This document shows, in pieces, positions 55,349 through 63,322 of a DNA stretch of 64,000 nucleotides. Under the pieces are notes generated by a model. The model did no database searches, had not been told where the DNA came from, and saw only the letters and a list, made by a program, of their open reading frames with translations. The translations under genes were made by a program, and so were the position numbers. Position 1 is the first letter of the stretch; each line of letters opens with the position of its first letter. The stretch covers positions 186,001-250,000 of the forward strand of contig NZ_JABVED010000003.1 in NCBI RefSeq assembly GCF_014323725.1, in the 5' to 3' direction. The DNA is from Actinokineospora xionganensis (GTDB lineage: Bacteria > Actinomycetota > Actinomycetes > Mycobacteriales > Pseudonocardiaceae).

Positions 55349-57169
55349 CTACCAGCTCAGGCCGTGGTCGAACGGATAGCGCACTTCGGTCGGGTTGGCG
55401 CCGTCCGGAACGGCGACCGGCAGCTTGCCCTTCGGCGGGATCTCCCCGGTGATCACCTTCGTGAGCGACTCCAGGGACACCTCGCGCCACGAGTACGTCG
55501 CCAGCCACGTGGGCACGTCGACGAAGCCCGCGTCATACGGGACCTGGGATGCCACGGCGATCACCGGCTTCCCGGTCTCCATCAGGCGAGTGAGCAGCGT
55601 GCGCTGGGCGAGGTTCGCGGACAGGTTGTTGGTAAGCACGATCACGAGGTCGACGCCTTGGGCGGCCTCGACCGCTTCGGTGATCTTGGTGTCCACCGGT
55701 CTGGTGCCGGTCGGCAGTGGTGTCGTGTCCCAACCCCTGGCGCGCAGGTGCGCGGCCAGCAAGGCGGGGGACTTGGTCGAGTTCACTTGGTCGCCGACTC
55801 CTGCGACCAGCGTCTTCGTCGCTGTTCGGCGAGGCAGCAGGCGCGCGTCGTCGCGCAGCGCCGTCACCGTGCGGTCGGTCAGCCGCTGGATCGCGGCCTT
55901 GTGCTCGGCCGTGCCCACCAGGGCCGGGACCCGCTCGACGTCCACGAAGGGCCGACTCAGGATGCCGCGCTTGGCTTTGAGGGCCACGATCCGGCGGACA
56001 CTCTGCTCGACCCGCTCCACCGTGAGCCTGCCGCTGCGCACCGCGGCGAGCACGGAATCCATGGCCAGCCGCAGATCTGGTGGCATCAGCAGCTGGTCGA
56101 CGCCTGCCTCGATCGCCAGCACCGGGATCTCGGCGTCGCTGAACATCTCCCGGATCCCCTGCATGCCAAGGGAGTCCGACACGATCACGCCCTGGTAGCC
56201 CATCTCCTCGCGGAGCAGCTCGGTCATGATCGGCCTGGACACGGTGGCCGGGACGCGGGTCGGATCCAGGCTGGGGAACTGGATGTGCGCGGTCATGATC
56301 GAGTCGATGCCCGCCGCGATCGCCGCGCGGAACGGCGGCAGGTCCACCTTTTCCCACTCCTCGGCGGACCGGTTGATGATCGGCAGGCCGGTGTGGCTGT
56401 CGGTCGCGGCGTCGCCATGTCCGGGGAAGTGCTTCGCGGAAGACGACACGGTGGCTATCGACCGGCCGCTCTCCTGGTAGCCGCGCACCTCCGCGGTGAC
56501 CATCTCGCTCGCGAGGACCGGGTCCGCGGAGAACGACCGCGCGCCGATGACCGGATTGAGCGGGTTGGAGTTCACGTCGGCGACCGGCGCGAAGTTCTGG
56601 TTGACCCCCATCGCGCGCAGCTCATGGCCGTTGATCGAGGCCAGCGTGCGCGCGTCCGCGGCGTTGCGGCCCGCGCCGATCGCCATGCTCCCGGGGTACT
56701 CGGTGGCGGGCGCCTCGACCCGGGTGACGTTGCCGCCCTCCTGGTCGATCGCCACGACCAGCGGCAGCCGGGCGCCTGACTCGATCGCCGCCCGCTGCAG
56801 ACCGTTCGAGAACTTGGCGAGCTGCACCGGGCTGTCGACGTTGTCGGTGCCGCTGCTGTTGAAGTAGATGACCCCGCCGACCTGGTACCGCTTCACCACC
56901 TCGGCGGGCGTGTCCACGCCGTAGGTGGCGCGGTTCATCGAGTGGACCTCGTCGGCGGACTTGCCCCAGACACTGGCGACGAAGAGCTGGCCGACCTTCT
57001 GCTCGAGGCTCATCCGAGCCAGGAGATCGTCGGTCCAGGCATCCACGGAACGCGCGCGGATTTCGTCCTCCGCTGGTTTGACTGCGGGGATCGCGCTCGC
57101 CACGACACTCACGACCGCCATGGTGGCGGCGGCGATGACGAGCGCGGCCAGTGTCCGTGGAGTACGCAC
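55349..57169 (-). CDS. nagZ: Exo-beta-N-acetylglucosaminidase NagZ (GH3)
   Basis: This 606-residue protein from GTG 57169 has an N-terminal export signal (residues 1-28). The GH3 barrel contains AIDQEGGNVTRVE, the His-Asp dyad region KHFPGHGDAATDSHTGLP and the nucleophile Asp in VIVSDSLGMQGI. A C-terminal alpha/beta sandwich domain, as in the two-domain Gram-positive YbbD/NagZ, follows. It releases terminal GlcNAc, alternating with NamZ. It is first in the leftward cluster; a candidate MurR box lies 53-70 bp upstream. Confidence 0.92.
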   Translation of the reverse strand: MRTPRTLAALVIAAATMAVVSVVASAIPAVKPAEDEIRARSVDAWTDDLLARMSLEQKVGQLFVASVWGKSADEVHSMNRATYGVDTPAEVVKRYQVGGVIYFNSSGTDNVDSPVQLAKFSNGLQRAAIESGARLPLVVAIDQEGGNVTRVEAPATEYPGSMAIGAGRNAADARTLASINGHELRAMGVNQNFAPVADVNSNPLNPVIGARSFSADPVLASEMVTAEVRGYQESGRSIATVSSSAKHFPGHGDAATDSHTGLPIINRSAEEWEKVDLPPFRAAIAAGIDSIMTAHIQFPSLDPTRVPATVSRPIMTELLREEMGYQGVIVSDSLGMQGIREMFSDAEIPVLAIEAGVDQLLMPPDLRLAMDSVLAAVRSGRLTVERVEQSVRRIVALKAKRGILSRPFVDVERVPALVGTAEHKAAIQRLTDRTVTALRDDARLLPRRTATKTLVAGVGDQVNSTKSPALLAAHLRARGWDTTPLPTGTRPVDTKITEAVEAAQGVDLVIVLTNNLSANLAQRTLLTRLMETGKPVIAVASQVPYDAGFVDVPTWLATYSWREVSLESLTKVITGEIPPKGKLPVAVPDGANPTEVRYPFDHGLSW

Positions 57170-57221
57170 CCTGCCTCCCGGTGGTCATGTGGCGCTTGTT
57201 AACCAATAACAACGCCTACAC

Positions 57222-57239
57222 GGAAGTTACTCACGTGAC
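57222..57239. promoter_or_regulatory. Candidate MurR operator at nagZ
   Basis: GGAAGTTACTCACGTGAC resembles the box in front of murR (14 of 18). A palindromic-looking TTGTTAACCAATAACAA lies beside it at 57197-57213. Confidence 0.45.
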
Positions 57240-57295
57240 GATCACCGGGTCAACGCGGTGTTGGCTGCCTGTGGACAACCACCCCTGAAACGGAA

Positions 57296-57331
57296 TTGGG
57301 CGGTTCCGCTCCGGAGAGCGGAACCGCCCAA
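57296..57331. terminator. Strong hairpin in the nagZ-HAD intergenic region
   Basis: A 16-bp perfect stem (57296-57311 with 57316-57331) and 4-nt loop. It probably ends transcription from the right. The 57332-57729 stretch shows no gene I can support. Confidence 0.75.
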
Positions 57332-57729
57332 ACCTCCGCGCGAACACTCGAGTTACCAAGCGTGCAACGTTGTCGTATCAACATGGCCTCGGCGTCCGGC
57401 GTCCCGGTACGCAGTCCCTTGACGACATGCCTCCCGCGGCGTGCTGCGCGTGGGTGCTCGGTGCTCGCGCACGGAGTTCGCTCGGGGTGGATCGGAGCTT
57501 CTCTTCGCTTCGTCCCTGGCCGGCTCGAAGTCCGCACCTCCATTTGTACCCAGTGAGGAAGGTCACTTCAAGGGCACTTTCGGGTGCACCGGTAAAGACC
57601 TCGGAAAGCATCGACCAGCACCGTCCGTAAGCGTAGTCTGGACGCTCTGTTTGTGTTTTACCCGGTCTGGATCACGTGGGTACCGCCAGTCGGGTGCATT
57701 CGAAACTCCTTGCGCGACACCGAGTCCGG

Positions 57730-58557
57730 TCAGCGCCTGCGCCTGCGGTAGCCGTACCAGGCGGCGCCCGCCGCGGCGGCCGCCGCGCTGAGGCCGATCG
57801 CCGTCACCGCCACCGTCGTTCCCGACGGCGCGTGGAAGCGCGAACGCAGCGACACCGGCTTCGAGAACGTCAGTATCGGCCAGCCGCGCTCGGTCGCGAT
57901 CTTGCGTAGCCCGCGGTCCGGGTTGACCGCCGACGGGTGCCCGACCGCCTCCAGCATTGGAATGTCGGTGCTGGAGTCGGAGTAGGCGTGGCTCGCGGCG
58001 AGGTCGTAACCGTGCCGCTCGGCCAGCTCGCGGATCGCGGCGGCCTTGTTGTCGCCGTAGCAGTAGAAGTCGATCTCCCCGGTGTATCGGCCCTCGGCCG
58101 ACACCATCCGCGTGCCGACGCTGTGCGTCGCGCCGATCATTTCCGCGATGGGGGCGACGATCTCCTCGCCGGAAGCGGAGATGACGACGACCTCGTGGCC
58201 GTTCGCCTGGTGCTCGGCGACCAGTTCGGCGGCTTCGGCGTAGACGAGCGGGTCGACGATGTCGTGCAGCGTCTCCTCCACGATCGAGCGAACCTGCTCG
58301 ACATCCCACCCCGCGCACAGCGACGTGAGGTGCTCGCGCATGCGCTCGACCTGGTCCGCATCCGCCCCGGAAGCAGCGAAAACGAACTGCGCGTAAGCAC
58401 TTTTGAGCACTCCGCGACGGTTGATGAGGCCGCCCTGGAAGAACGGCCTGCTGAACGCCAGCGTGCTGGATTTCGCGATGACCGTCTTGTCCAGGTCGAA
58501 GAACGCCGCGATCCGGCCCGGTTGGAGTGGGTCGGCGCTGCTGCCGGAATCGGTCAC
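57730..58557 (-). CDS. HAD-IB family hydrolase with C-terminal membrane helix (Rv3661 type)
   Basis: GTG 58557 gives 275 residues. Motif I FFDLDKTVIAKSST, motif II VVISASGEEI, the Lys in GDNKAAAI and motif IV YSDSSTDIPMLEAVG define a phosphoserine-phosphatase-like HAD-IB hydrolase. The end has a hydrophobic helix and a RRRRR tail, suggesting membrane association. The substrate is unknown. It is divergent from the 6C sRNA and ssd, as Rv3661 is in M. tuberculosis. Confidence 0.85.
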   Translation of the reverse strand: MTDSGSSADPLQPGRIAAFFDLDKTVIAKSSTLAFSRPFFQGGLINRRGVLKSAYAQFVFAASGADADQVERMREHLTSLCAGWDVEQVRSIVEETLHDIVDPLVYAEAAELVAEHQANGHEVVVISASGEEIVAPIAEMIGATHSVGTRMVSAEGRYTGEIDFYCYGDNKAAAIRELAERHGYDLAASHAYSDSSTDIPMLEAVGHPSAVNPDRGLRKIATERGWPILTFSKPVSLRSRFHAPSGTTVAVTAIGLSAAAAAAGAAWYGYRRRRR

Positions 58558-58677
58558 GCCGCCAGCATAGGAGCGGGCCTCCGGCGGGCCGTCACGGTAT
58601 GCCCACGGGGTGAACTGTGGCAGTGTCTTCGGCCGTTCTGTAGCCAAGACACCCAGGGGAGGGGATACAGTATCCAT

Positions 58678-58770
58678 AACCGGCCTAGTGCCGGGACGGT
58701 TCAGTCCGACCCCCCGGGGCTGAACCTCTGACGGCCCCCGCCCCTCCCCCCTGGCGGGGGCCGTCCTATA
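58678..58770 (+). ncRNA. 6C small RNA (B11-like)
   Basis: Three hairpins follow in succession: 58680-58694, 58698-58726 with a loop containing CCCCCC, and 58730-58765 with a loop containing CCCCCC and a TCCTATA tail as terminator. A -10-like TACAGT (58666-58671) precedes. C-rich loops define the actinobacterial 6C RNA family, which acts by pairing its C-rich loops with G-rich mRNA sites. In M. tuberculosis the 6C/B11 RNA lies between Rv3660c (ssd) and Rv3661, the same neighbours as here. The 58771-58962 remainder holds the ssd promoter region. Confidence 0.85.
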
Positions 58771-58962
58771 TCCGCCGCAAGTCGGCCCCCTCCCAGCCTG
58801 CCGGCACCCGCCGACAAAAACGGCTGCCCACCACCGGTCTGTCCACAGTGACCGCGACCTGTCCACAGCCCGGCAGGCGGGGATTGTTCTCGACGCCCTC
58901 TCGAAAGATCGTGATCACAGCGGCCGCGGACGGCCGCCCCGATCCGAAGGGAGCTGGTCGTC

Positions 58963-60012
58963 GTGGCCCGACCCGTGGCGTGCGTGCATGAGGACAGCCT
59001 GCTCGACGAGGTGCTGCGAGTGGCCGCGGCGGCGGGCTGCGCGGTCGAACGAGTCGTCGACATCGCCGATCTCCGAGCCCGCTGGAAGGACGCCCCACTC
59101 GTCATTCTCGACGCCGACGCGGCGGCGTCGTGCCTGGCCAACGCGTTGCCGCGCAGGGAAAGCGTGGTCTTGGTGTGCGTGGGTCCCCCGCCGCCGACCA
59201 CGTGGTCCGCCGCGGTCGCCCTCGGCGCGGACCGCGTCGTCACACTGCCGGATGGCGAGTCCTGGCTGGTGGAAGCGTTTGCGGACACCACGGAGAGCCC
59301 GGCGGGCAAGGCAGGCCGGGTCGTCGCCGTCATCGGCGGACGCGGTGGCGCGGGCGCCTCGGTGTTCGCCGCCGCGGTGGGCCTCACGGCGCTCGAACTC
59401 GGCCACGACGCCCTGCTCGTCGACTGCGATCCGCTCGGCGGTGGCCTCGACCTGGTGCTGGGGGCGGAACAGAGCCCGGGGATGCGGTGGCCCGACGTGC
59501 GCCTCAAATCCGGCCGCATCCCAGTGTCCAGCCTCCGGTCCGCACTCCCTGGCCGCACCAAGGGTGACTCACGCCTCACACTGCTGTCCGGCGCGAGATC
59601 GGGCGAGGCGCCCAGCCCGGAGGCGGTGGGCGCGGTCGTCGACGCGGGCAGGCGCGGTGGCGAGACCGTCGTATGCGACCTACCGCGCGCCCCAGGTGAC
59701 GCCGCCCACGCCGCACTCGACCGCGCGGATCTCGCGGTGGTGATCGTCCCCGCCGAAGTCCGCGCCTGCGCCGCGGCCCGCAACGTCGTCGCCCGAATCG
59801 TCGCCCGAGGCATCCGCGCGGCAGTGATCGTCCGCGGCCCCGCCCCCACCCGACTGGGCTCACCAGCCGTGGCCAACGCCGTAGGCCTCCCCCTGTTGGC
59901 AACCCTGCGCGCCGACCGATCCCTGCCCCACTCCCTGGACCACGGCGACTTCCAGGTCCGCGGCTCCCTGGCCCGAGCCGCCCGGGCGGTTCTTGCGGAG
60001 CTCCGCCCATGA
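58963..60012 (+). CDS. ssd: Septum-site-determining / TadZ-like protein (Ssd)
   Basis: In this 349-residue protein from GTG 58963, GGGAG precedes by 9 nt. The N-terminal receiver-like domain (about 1-105) has no conserved phosphoacceptor set. The ParA/MinD-like domain has VVAVIGGRGGAGASVFAA, LLVDCDPLGGGLDLVLG and VVIVPAEVRACAAA. The P-loop has Arg and Ala where MinD has Lys and Lys (KGGxGKT), so ATP use may be weakened. TadZ/CpaE proteins place Tad pili at the pole; mycobacterial Ssd affects septation. Overlaps the following frame by ATGA. Confidence 0.88.
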   Translation: MARPVACVHEDSLLDEVLRVAAAAGCAVERVVDIADLRARWKDAPLVILDADAAASCLANALPRRESVVLVCVGPPPPTTWSAAVALGADRVVTLPDGESWLVEAFADTTESPAGKAGRVVAVIGGRGGAGASVFAAAVGLTALELGHDALLVDCDPLGGGLDLVLGAEQSPGMRWPDVRLKSGRIPVSSLRSALPGRTKGDSRLTLLSGARSGEAPSPEAVGAVVDAGRRGGETVVCDLPRAPGDAAHAALDRADLAVVIVPAEVRACAAARNVVARIVARGIRAAVIVRGPAPTRLGSPAVANAVGLPLLATLRADRSLPHSLDHGDFQVRGSLARAARAVLAELRP

Positions 60013-60368
60013 CCAAACCCACGACAGCGACAACAAACCCCATCACCCACCACCGCACACGCCTCGCCCCCACCGTCATCACCCACGTCATCCGCGCCGG
60101 AGTCGGGGTGGACGTAGGCCACCGCGATCTCCAAGTCCGTGTGTCCCTCGCGAGTGCCGCCCGCCAGTTCACCACCACAGCCATCGCTCAAGCCGTCCCC
60201 TGCGAAGCGAACGTGGCCACAGGCCCGCAACGACATCCCGGTTCGCGACTCCCTCGCCCCTGGGCCGCGCCCGGTTCCTCCGGAGCTTTCCCCAAGACCG
60301 CAGGCACAGGAGCGACCACCGACCTCGTCGACCGGGCCAGCCGGCGATTCGGGGGCATCCGCCCATGA
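60009..60368 (+). CDS. Bridge frame of degenerate tadA 5' copies
   Basis: This 119-codon frame overlaps ssd (ATGA at 60009-60012) and tadA (ATGA at 60365-60368). Its product is made of three eroded copies of the TadA N-terminus. Residues 1-41 match by spacing (MTxxTT, RxRLA, IT, VGHxD). Residues 43-72 share 14 of 30 positions with TadA 13-42 (VR..LA, AQAV..EA). Residues 102-113 share TTDLVDR. It is probably not a functional protein but may carry ribosomes across to tadA. Listed at low confidence as a gene. Confidence 0.4.
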   Translation: MTKPTTATTNPITHHRTRLAPTVITHVIRAGVGVDVGHRDLQVRVSLASAARQFTTTAIAQAVPCEANVATGPQRHPGSRLPRPWAAPGSSGAFPKTAGTGATTDLVDRASRRFGGIRP

Positions 60369-61558
60369 CCAGAGGAACGACGACCGACCTTGTCGACCGG
60401 GTCCGCAAGCGGCTCGCGGGAGGTGGCCGGGAGATCACCTCCGCCGCCGTGGCCCAAGCCGTCCGCGACGAAGCGGGCGGGGTTGTGGGCCACGACGACG
60501 TCCTCACCGCGTTGACGTTGCTGCGCCAGGAGTTCGTCGGCGCCGGCCCACTCGACCCGCTGCTTCGCGACCAAGCCACCACCGATGTCCTCGTCACCGC
60601 GCCCGACCAGGTCTGGGTCGACGGCTCGTCGGGTCTGCGCCGCACCGACATCCACTTCCGCGACGAAGACGCCGTGCGGCGCCTCGCCCAGCGCCTCGCC
60701 ATGGCCGCGGGCCGCCGCCTCGACGACGCCCAGCCCTACGTCGACGGCTGGCTGCCGAGCGCGGCCACCAACACCCGAATCCGGCTGCACGCCGTGCTGC
60801 CGCCGATCGCCGAAGCGGGCACCTGTCTCGCACTTCGTGTCCTTCGCCCCGCCGCCCACGGCCTCACCGACCTGCGCCGCCTGGCCACGTTCGACGACCA
60901 ACTCCACGACGTGCTCCGCGCGATCGTCCACGCCAGGCTGGCTTTCCTGGTCTCGGGCGGAACCGGCAGCGGAAAGACGACCCTCCTGTCCGCCCTACTC
61001 GGCGAAGTGCCGGCGGGAGAACGCATCGTCTGCGTGGAGGACGCGGGCGAACTGCAACCGGCTCACCCCCAGTTCGTCCGCCTGGTCACGCGCCCGCCGA
61101 ACATCGAAGGCGCGGGCGAGATCACCCTGCGAGACCTGGTCCGCCAAGCCCTGCGGATGCGCCCCGACCGGCTGGTGCTGGGCGAAGTTCGAGGCCCGGA
61201 GGTCTGCGATCTCTTGGCCGCCCTCAACACCGGCCACGACGGGGGCGCCGGAACGGTCCACGCCAACTCGCCCGCGGAAGTGCCCGCACGCCTTGAGGCC
61301 CTGGCGGCCTTGGGTGGCCTGACCGCCCCCGCCCTGCACAGCCAAGCGGCCGCCGCCCTCCACCTGATCCTCCACATGCGACGGTCGGCGGCCGGAGTCC
61401 GACACCTCGAGCAGATCGCCCTACTCGCCAGATCCGCAACCGGCCTGGCGATAACCCCAGTATGGAAGGACAGCGCGTGGACACCGGCTGCCCCTGCCCT
61501 CGCAACCCTGCTGCGGAACGCTGGCGTATCCCTACCCCAGCTCCTGACACCGTGCTGA
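60365..61558 (+). CDS. tadA: Tad pilus assembly ATPase TadA/CpaF
   Basis: This 397-residue protein from ATG 60365 has Walker [20 protein letters not shown], Walker [15 protein letters not shown] and the His box [12 protein letters not shown] of secretion ATPases (GspE/VirB11 superfamily). The N-terminal domain is shorter than in proteobacterial CpaF, as in Rv3659c. It powers pilin polymerisation at the inner face of the membrane with TadB/TadC. Confidence 0.92.
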   Translation: MTRGTTTDLVDRVRKRLAGGGREITSAAVAQAVRDEAGGVVGHDDVLTALTLLRQEFVGAGPLDPLLRDQATTDVLVTAPDQVWVDGSSGLRRTDIHFRDEDAVRRLAQRLAMAAGRRLDDAQPYVDGWLPSAATNTRIRLHAVLPPIAEAGTCLALRVLRPAAHGLTDLRRLATFDDQLHDVLRAIVHARLAFLVSGGTGSGKTTLLSALLGEVPAGERIVCVEDAGELQPAHPQFVRLVTRPPNIEGAGEITLRDLVRQALRMRPDRLVLGEVRGPEVCDLLAALNTGHDGGAGTVHANSPAEVPARLEALAALGGLTAPALHSQAAAALHLILHMRRSAAGVRHLEQIALLARSATGLAITPVWKDSAWTPAAPALATLLRNAGVSLPQLLTPC

Positions 61559-62139
61559 CGCGAACGGAAACTTCGGTCGACAATTCCCAGCTGTGCCAAG
61601 GGAATTCCGGGACCGGCAGCCGAACACCGACAGTAGCCGAACCAAGGCGCCGTCCCCTTGGCGCCGCACGGAGATCCGCCGTGGACGCTGCCCCAGCCGA
61701 TGGAAGGCGCCCAAGCTCCGCGCGGTCGAGCTCAACCAGGCCGCCGGCTGTGGTCGGGTGGCTGACGGCGAGAGCCCGGCCGGCGCTGAGGACGCTCGCA
61801 CCGTTCGAACCCACTTGGTCGATCACGACCAAGTGGACGCGCCTTCTCTGGAGGTCGGTGCGCCGGACTCCGGCTGTCGATCAGCTCGTGCGGCAGCCGG
61901 ACGACGCCGGGCACCCGCAGGGCGATGCGCACTTGACTGGCGTGAATTCGCGCGGGCTCATGGTGTTCGGCTCGCCGCGGTCATCTGCAGACCATGCAGC
62001 GCGCCAATCGTTCCGCGCGAGGTCCCCGCGCCGGACGCTGTTCGAGTCGTGGTGGTGGGCGGTATCGCGGGCGGCCGCCTGGGCGAATACGAGGCCGATG
62101 CTGACCCTGCCCAAGCGCATGGGTGATCGCGCATGTTGA
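61552..62139 (+). other. Open bridge frame between tadA and tadB, no recognised product
   Basis: About 575 bp separate tadA from tadB, which normally abut. One frame is open throughout, from GTG 61552 (overlapping the tadA stop) to TGA 62137-62139 (overlapping the tadB start), 195 codons. The translation is Arg/Ala/Pro-rich without a recognisable domain. An 11-bp perfect hairpin lies at 61811-61836. It could be eroded duplicated DNA kept open for translational coupling, or simply a chance frame in GC-rich DNA. Confidence 0.35.
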
Positions 62140-62918
62140 TCCCGCCCGTCCTGCTGCTGGCCGCCGCCGTGCTCGCCTGGCCGTCAGACGTGGCCTCCCT
62201 CCGACTGCGACGCCTCACGGTTTGCCAACGCCCGACTCTTCTCCGCAAGCCGAAGCACGTGGGCCCCATCGCCGCACTGGCCGCGGCTCTGGTCTGCGCT
62301 GCGATGGCGGGCGTCGGGGGTGGCGTAGCCGCTGCGATGGCCACACTGACCGTGGGCCACCACGTTCGGGACCGCAGGCGAGTCCGGTCCGTCCTCGCCG
62401 CCACGGCCGGGCTGGCCGAAGCCATCAGGTCACTCGTCGCGGAGTTGAGGGCAGGTGCGCACCCAGCCGACGCAGCCGAAGGCGCGGCACGAGACGCGGA
62501 CCCCACGGTGGCGGCGACCCTCCGCGCCGCCGCGTCGGCGCTACGACTCGGCGGCGACATCGACGACGCGTTCAACGCGGCCGGTCCCGAAGCCACAGTG
62601 GCAAGGGCATGGCGCCTCGCCGCCAGACACGGTTTGCCACTCGCGGACGTCCTGGACGCGGTCCGGGCGGAACTCGACCACCAGGTCGGCTTCGCCAGAC
62701 AGGTCATCGCCAGGATGGCGGGGCCCAGAGCGGGCGCCATGGTCCTCGCGGGACTGCCCGTCATCGGCCTCCTACTGGGCCAGGCGATGGGCGCGGCCCC
62801 ACTGGGGGTGCTCACCAACTCTTTCGGAGGCCAGGTCCTACTCGTCGCCGGCGTGGCCCTGGAGTGTGCGGGTGTCCTGTGGTCGGCGTGGCTGACCAAC
62901 CGGGTGGTAGCGCCATGA
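62133..62918 (+). CDS. tadB: Tad inner-membrane platform protein TadB
   Basis: This 261-residue protein has an N-terminal helix (MLIPPVLLLAAAVLAW), a second pair (IAALAAALVCAAMAGVGGGVAAAM), a cytosolic T2SSF helical domain (LAEAIRSLVAELRAGAHPADA ... RAWRLAARHGLPLADVLDAV) and two C-terminal helices. It is the Rv3658c type. TadB and TadC form the platform that couples TadA to pilin export. Confidence 0.85.
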   Translation: MLIPPVLLLAAAVLAWPSDVASLRLRRLTVCQRPTLLRKPKHVGPIAALAAALVCAAMAGVGGGVAAAMATLTVGHHVRDRRRVRSVLAATAGLAEAIRSLVAELRAGAHPADAAEGAARDADPTVAATLRAAASALRLGGDIDDAFNAAGPEATVARAWRLAARHGLPLADVLDAVRAELDHQVGFARQVIARMAGPRAGAMVLAGLPVIGLLLGQAMGAAPLGVLTNSFGGQVLLVAGVALECAGVLWSAWLTNRVVAP

Positions 62919-63322
62919 CCCGGTTCGCAGGCGAAGTGCTGCTCTGTTCGCCATCCCGGTGCCGTCGGTCCGCCTCTACATCTGTTGCCGGCCCGGTTGA
63001 CCAGCAAGGTGGTCGCGCAAGGCCCCGGTTCGCAGGCGCGGTGATGGTCGGTGTGCCCGCCAGCCCGCGCCCGCACTTGTTGCCGGTGGTTGACCAGCGG
63101 GGTGGTAGCGCCATGACCCGGTTCGCAGACGAACTGCTACTCGGTCCGCCATCCGGATGCCGCCGGCCCGCCGTCGCAGCCGGCGCAGGCGAGGTTGACC
63201 AGGAGCGTGGCCGCACCATGACTCGGTTCGCAGTGGCGGTTTCACTTGCGCTGATTCGGCAGGTAGGTCCGCCGCCGGAACCGTTGATGGGGTGGTCGGT
63301 CAGGCGGGTGGGCGTGCCGTGA
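62891..63322. repeat. Tandem degenerate repeat of about 100 bp at the tadB-tadC junction
   Basis: Units begin at 62891, 62995, 63088, 63193 and about 63294 (spacing 104, 93, 105 and 101 bp). Each spans the tadB 3' end and the tadC ribosome-binding site, start and first codons. Confidence 0.75.
62915..63322 (+). CDS. Bridge frame of repeated tadC 5' copies
   Basis: This 135-codon frame overlaps tadB (ATGA at 62915-62918) and tadC (GTGA at 63319-63322). It contains four degenerate copies of a unit of about 100 bp; the conserved start (GGTTGACCAG... then ATGACCCGGTTCGCAG) recurs near 62891, 62995, 63088 and 63193, with a more diverged fifth near 63294 leading into tadC. Peptide starts are MTRFAGEVLL, RPRFAGAVMV, MTRFADELLL and MTRFAVAVSL, against TadC MTQLLLLAVAVLV. 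Expression as a protein is doubtful. Confidence 0.45.
   Translation: MTRFAGEVLLCSPSRCRRSASTSVAGPVDQQGGRARPRFAGAVMVGVPASPRPHLLPVVDQRGGSAMTRFADELLLGPPSGCRRPAVAAGAGEVDQERGRTMTRFAVAVSLALIRQVGPPPEPLMGWSVRRVGVP

Noticed and set aside
61593-62126. 177-residue frame in the tadA-tadB gap
   Set aside because: The composition is not like a folded protein and it does not reach the tadB start. The overlapping frame 61552-62139 at least couples to both genes.
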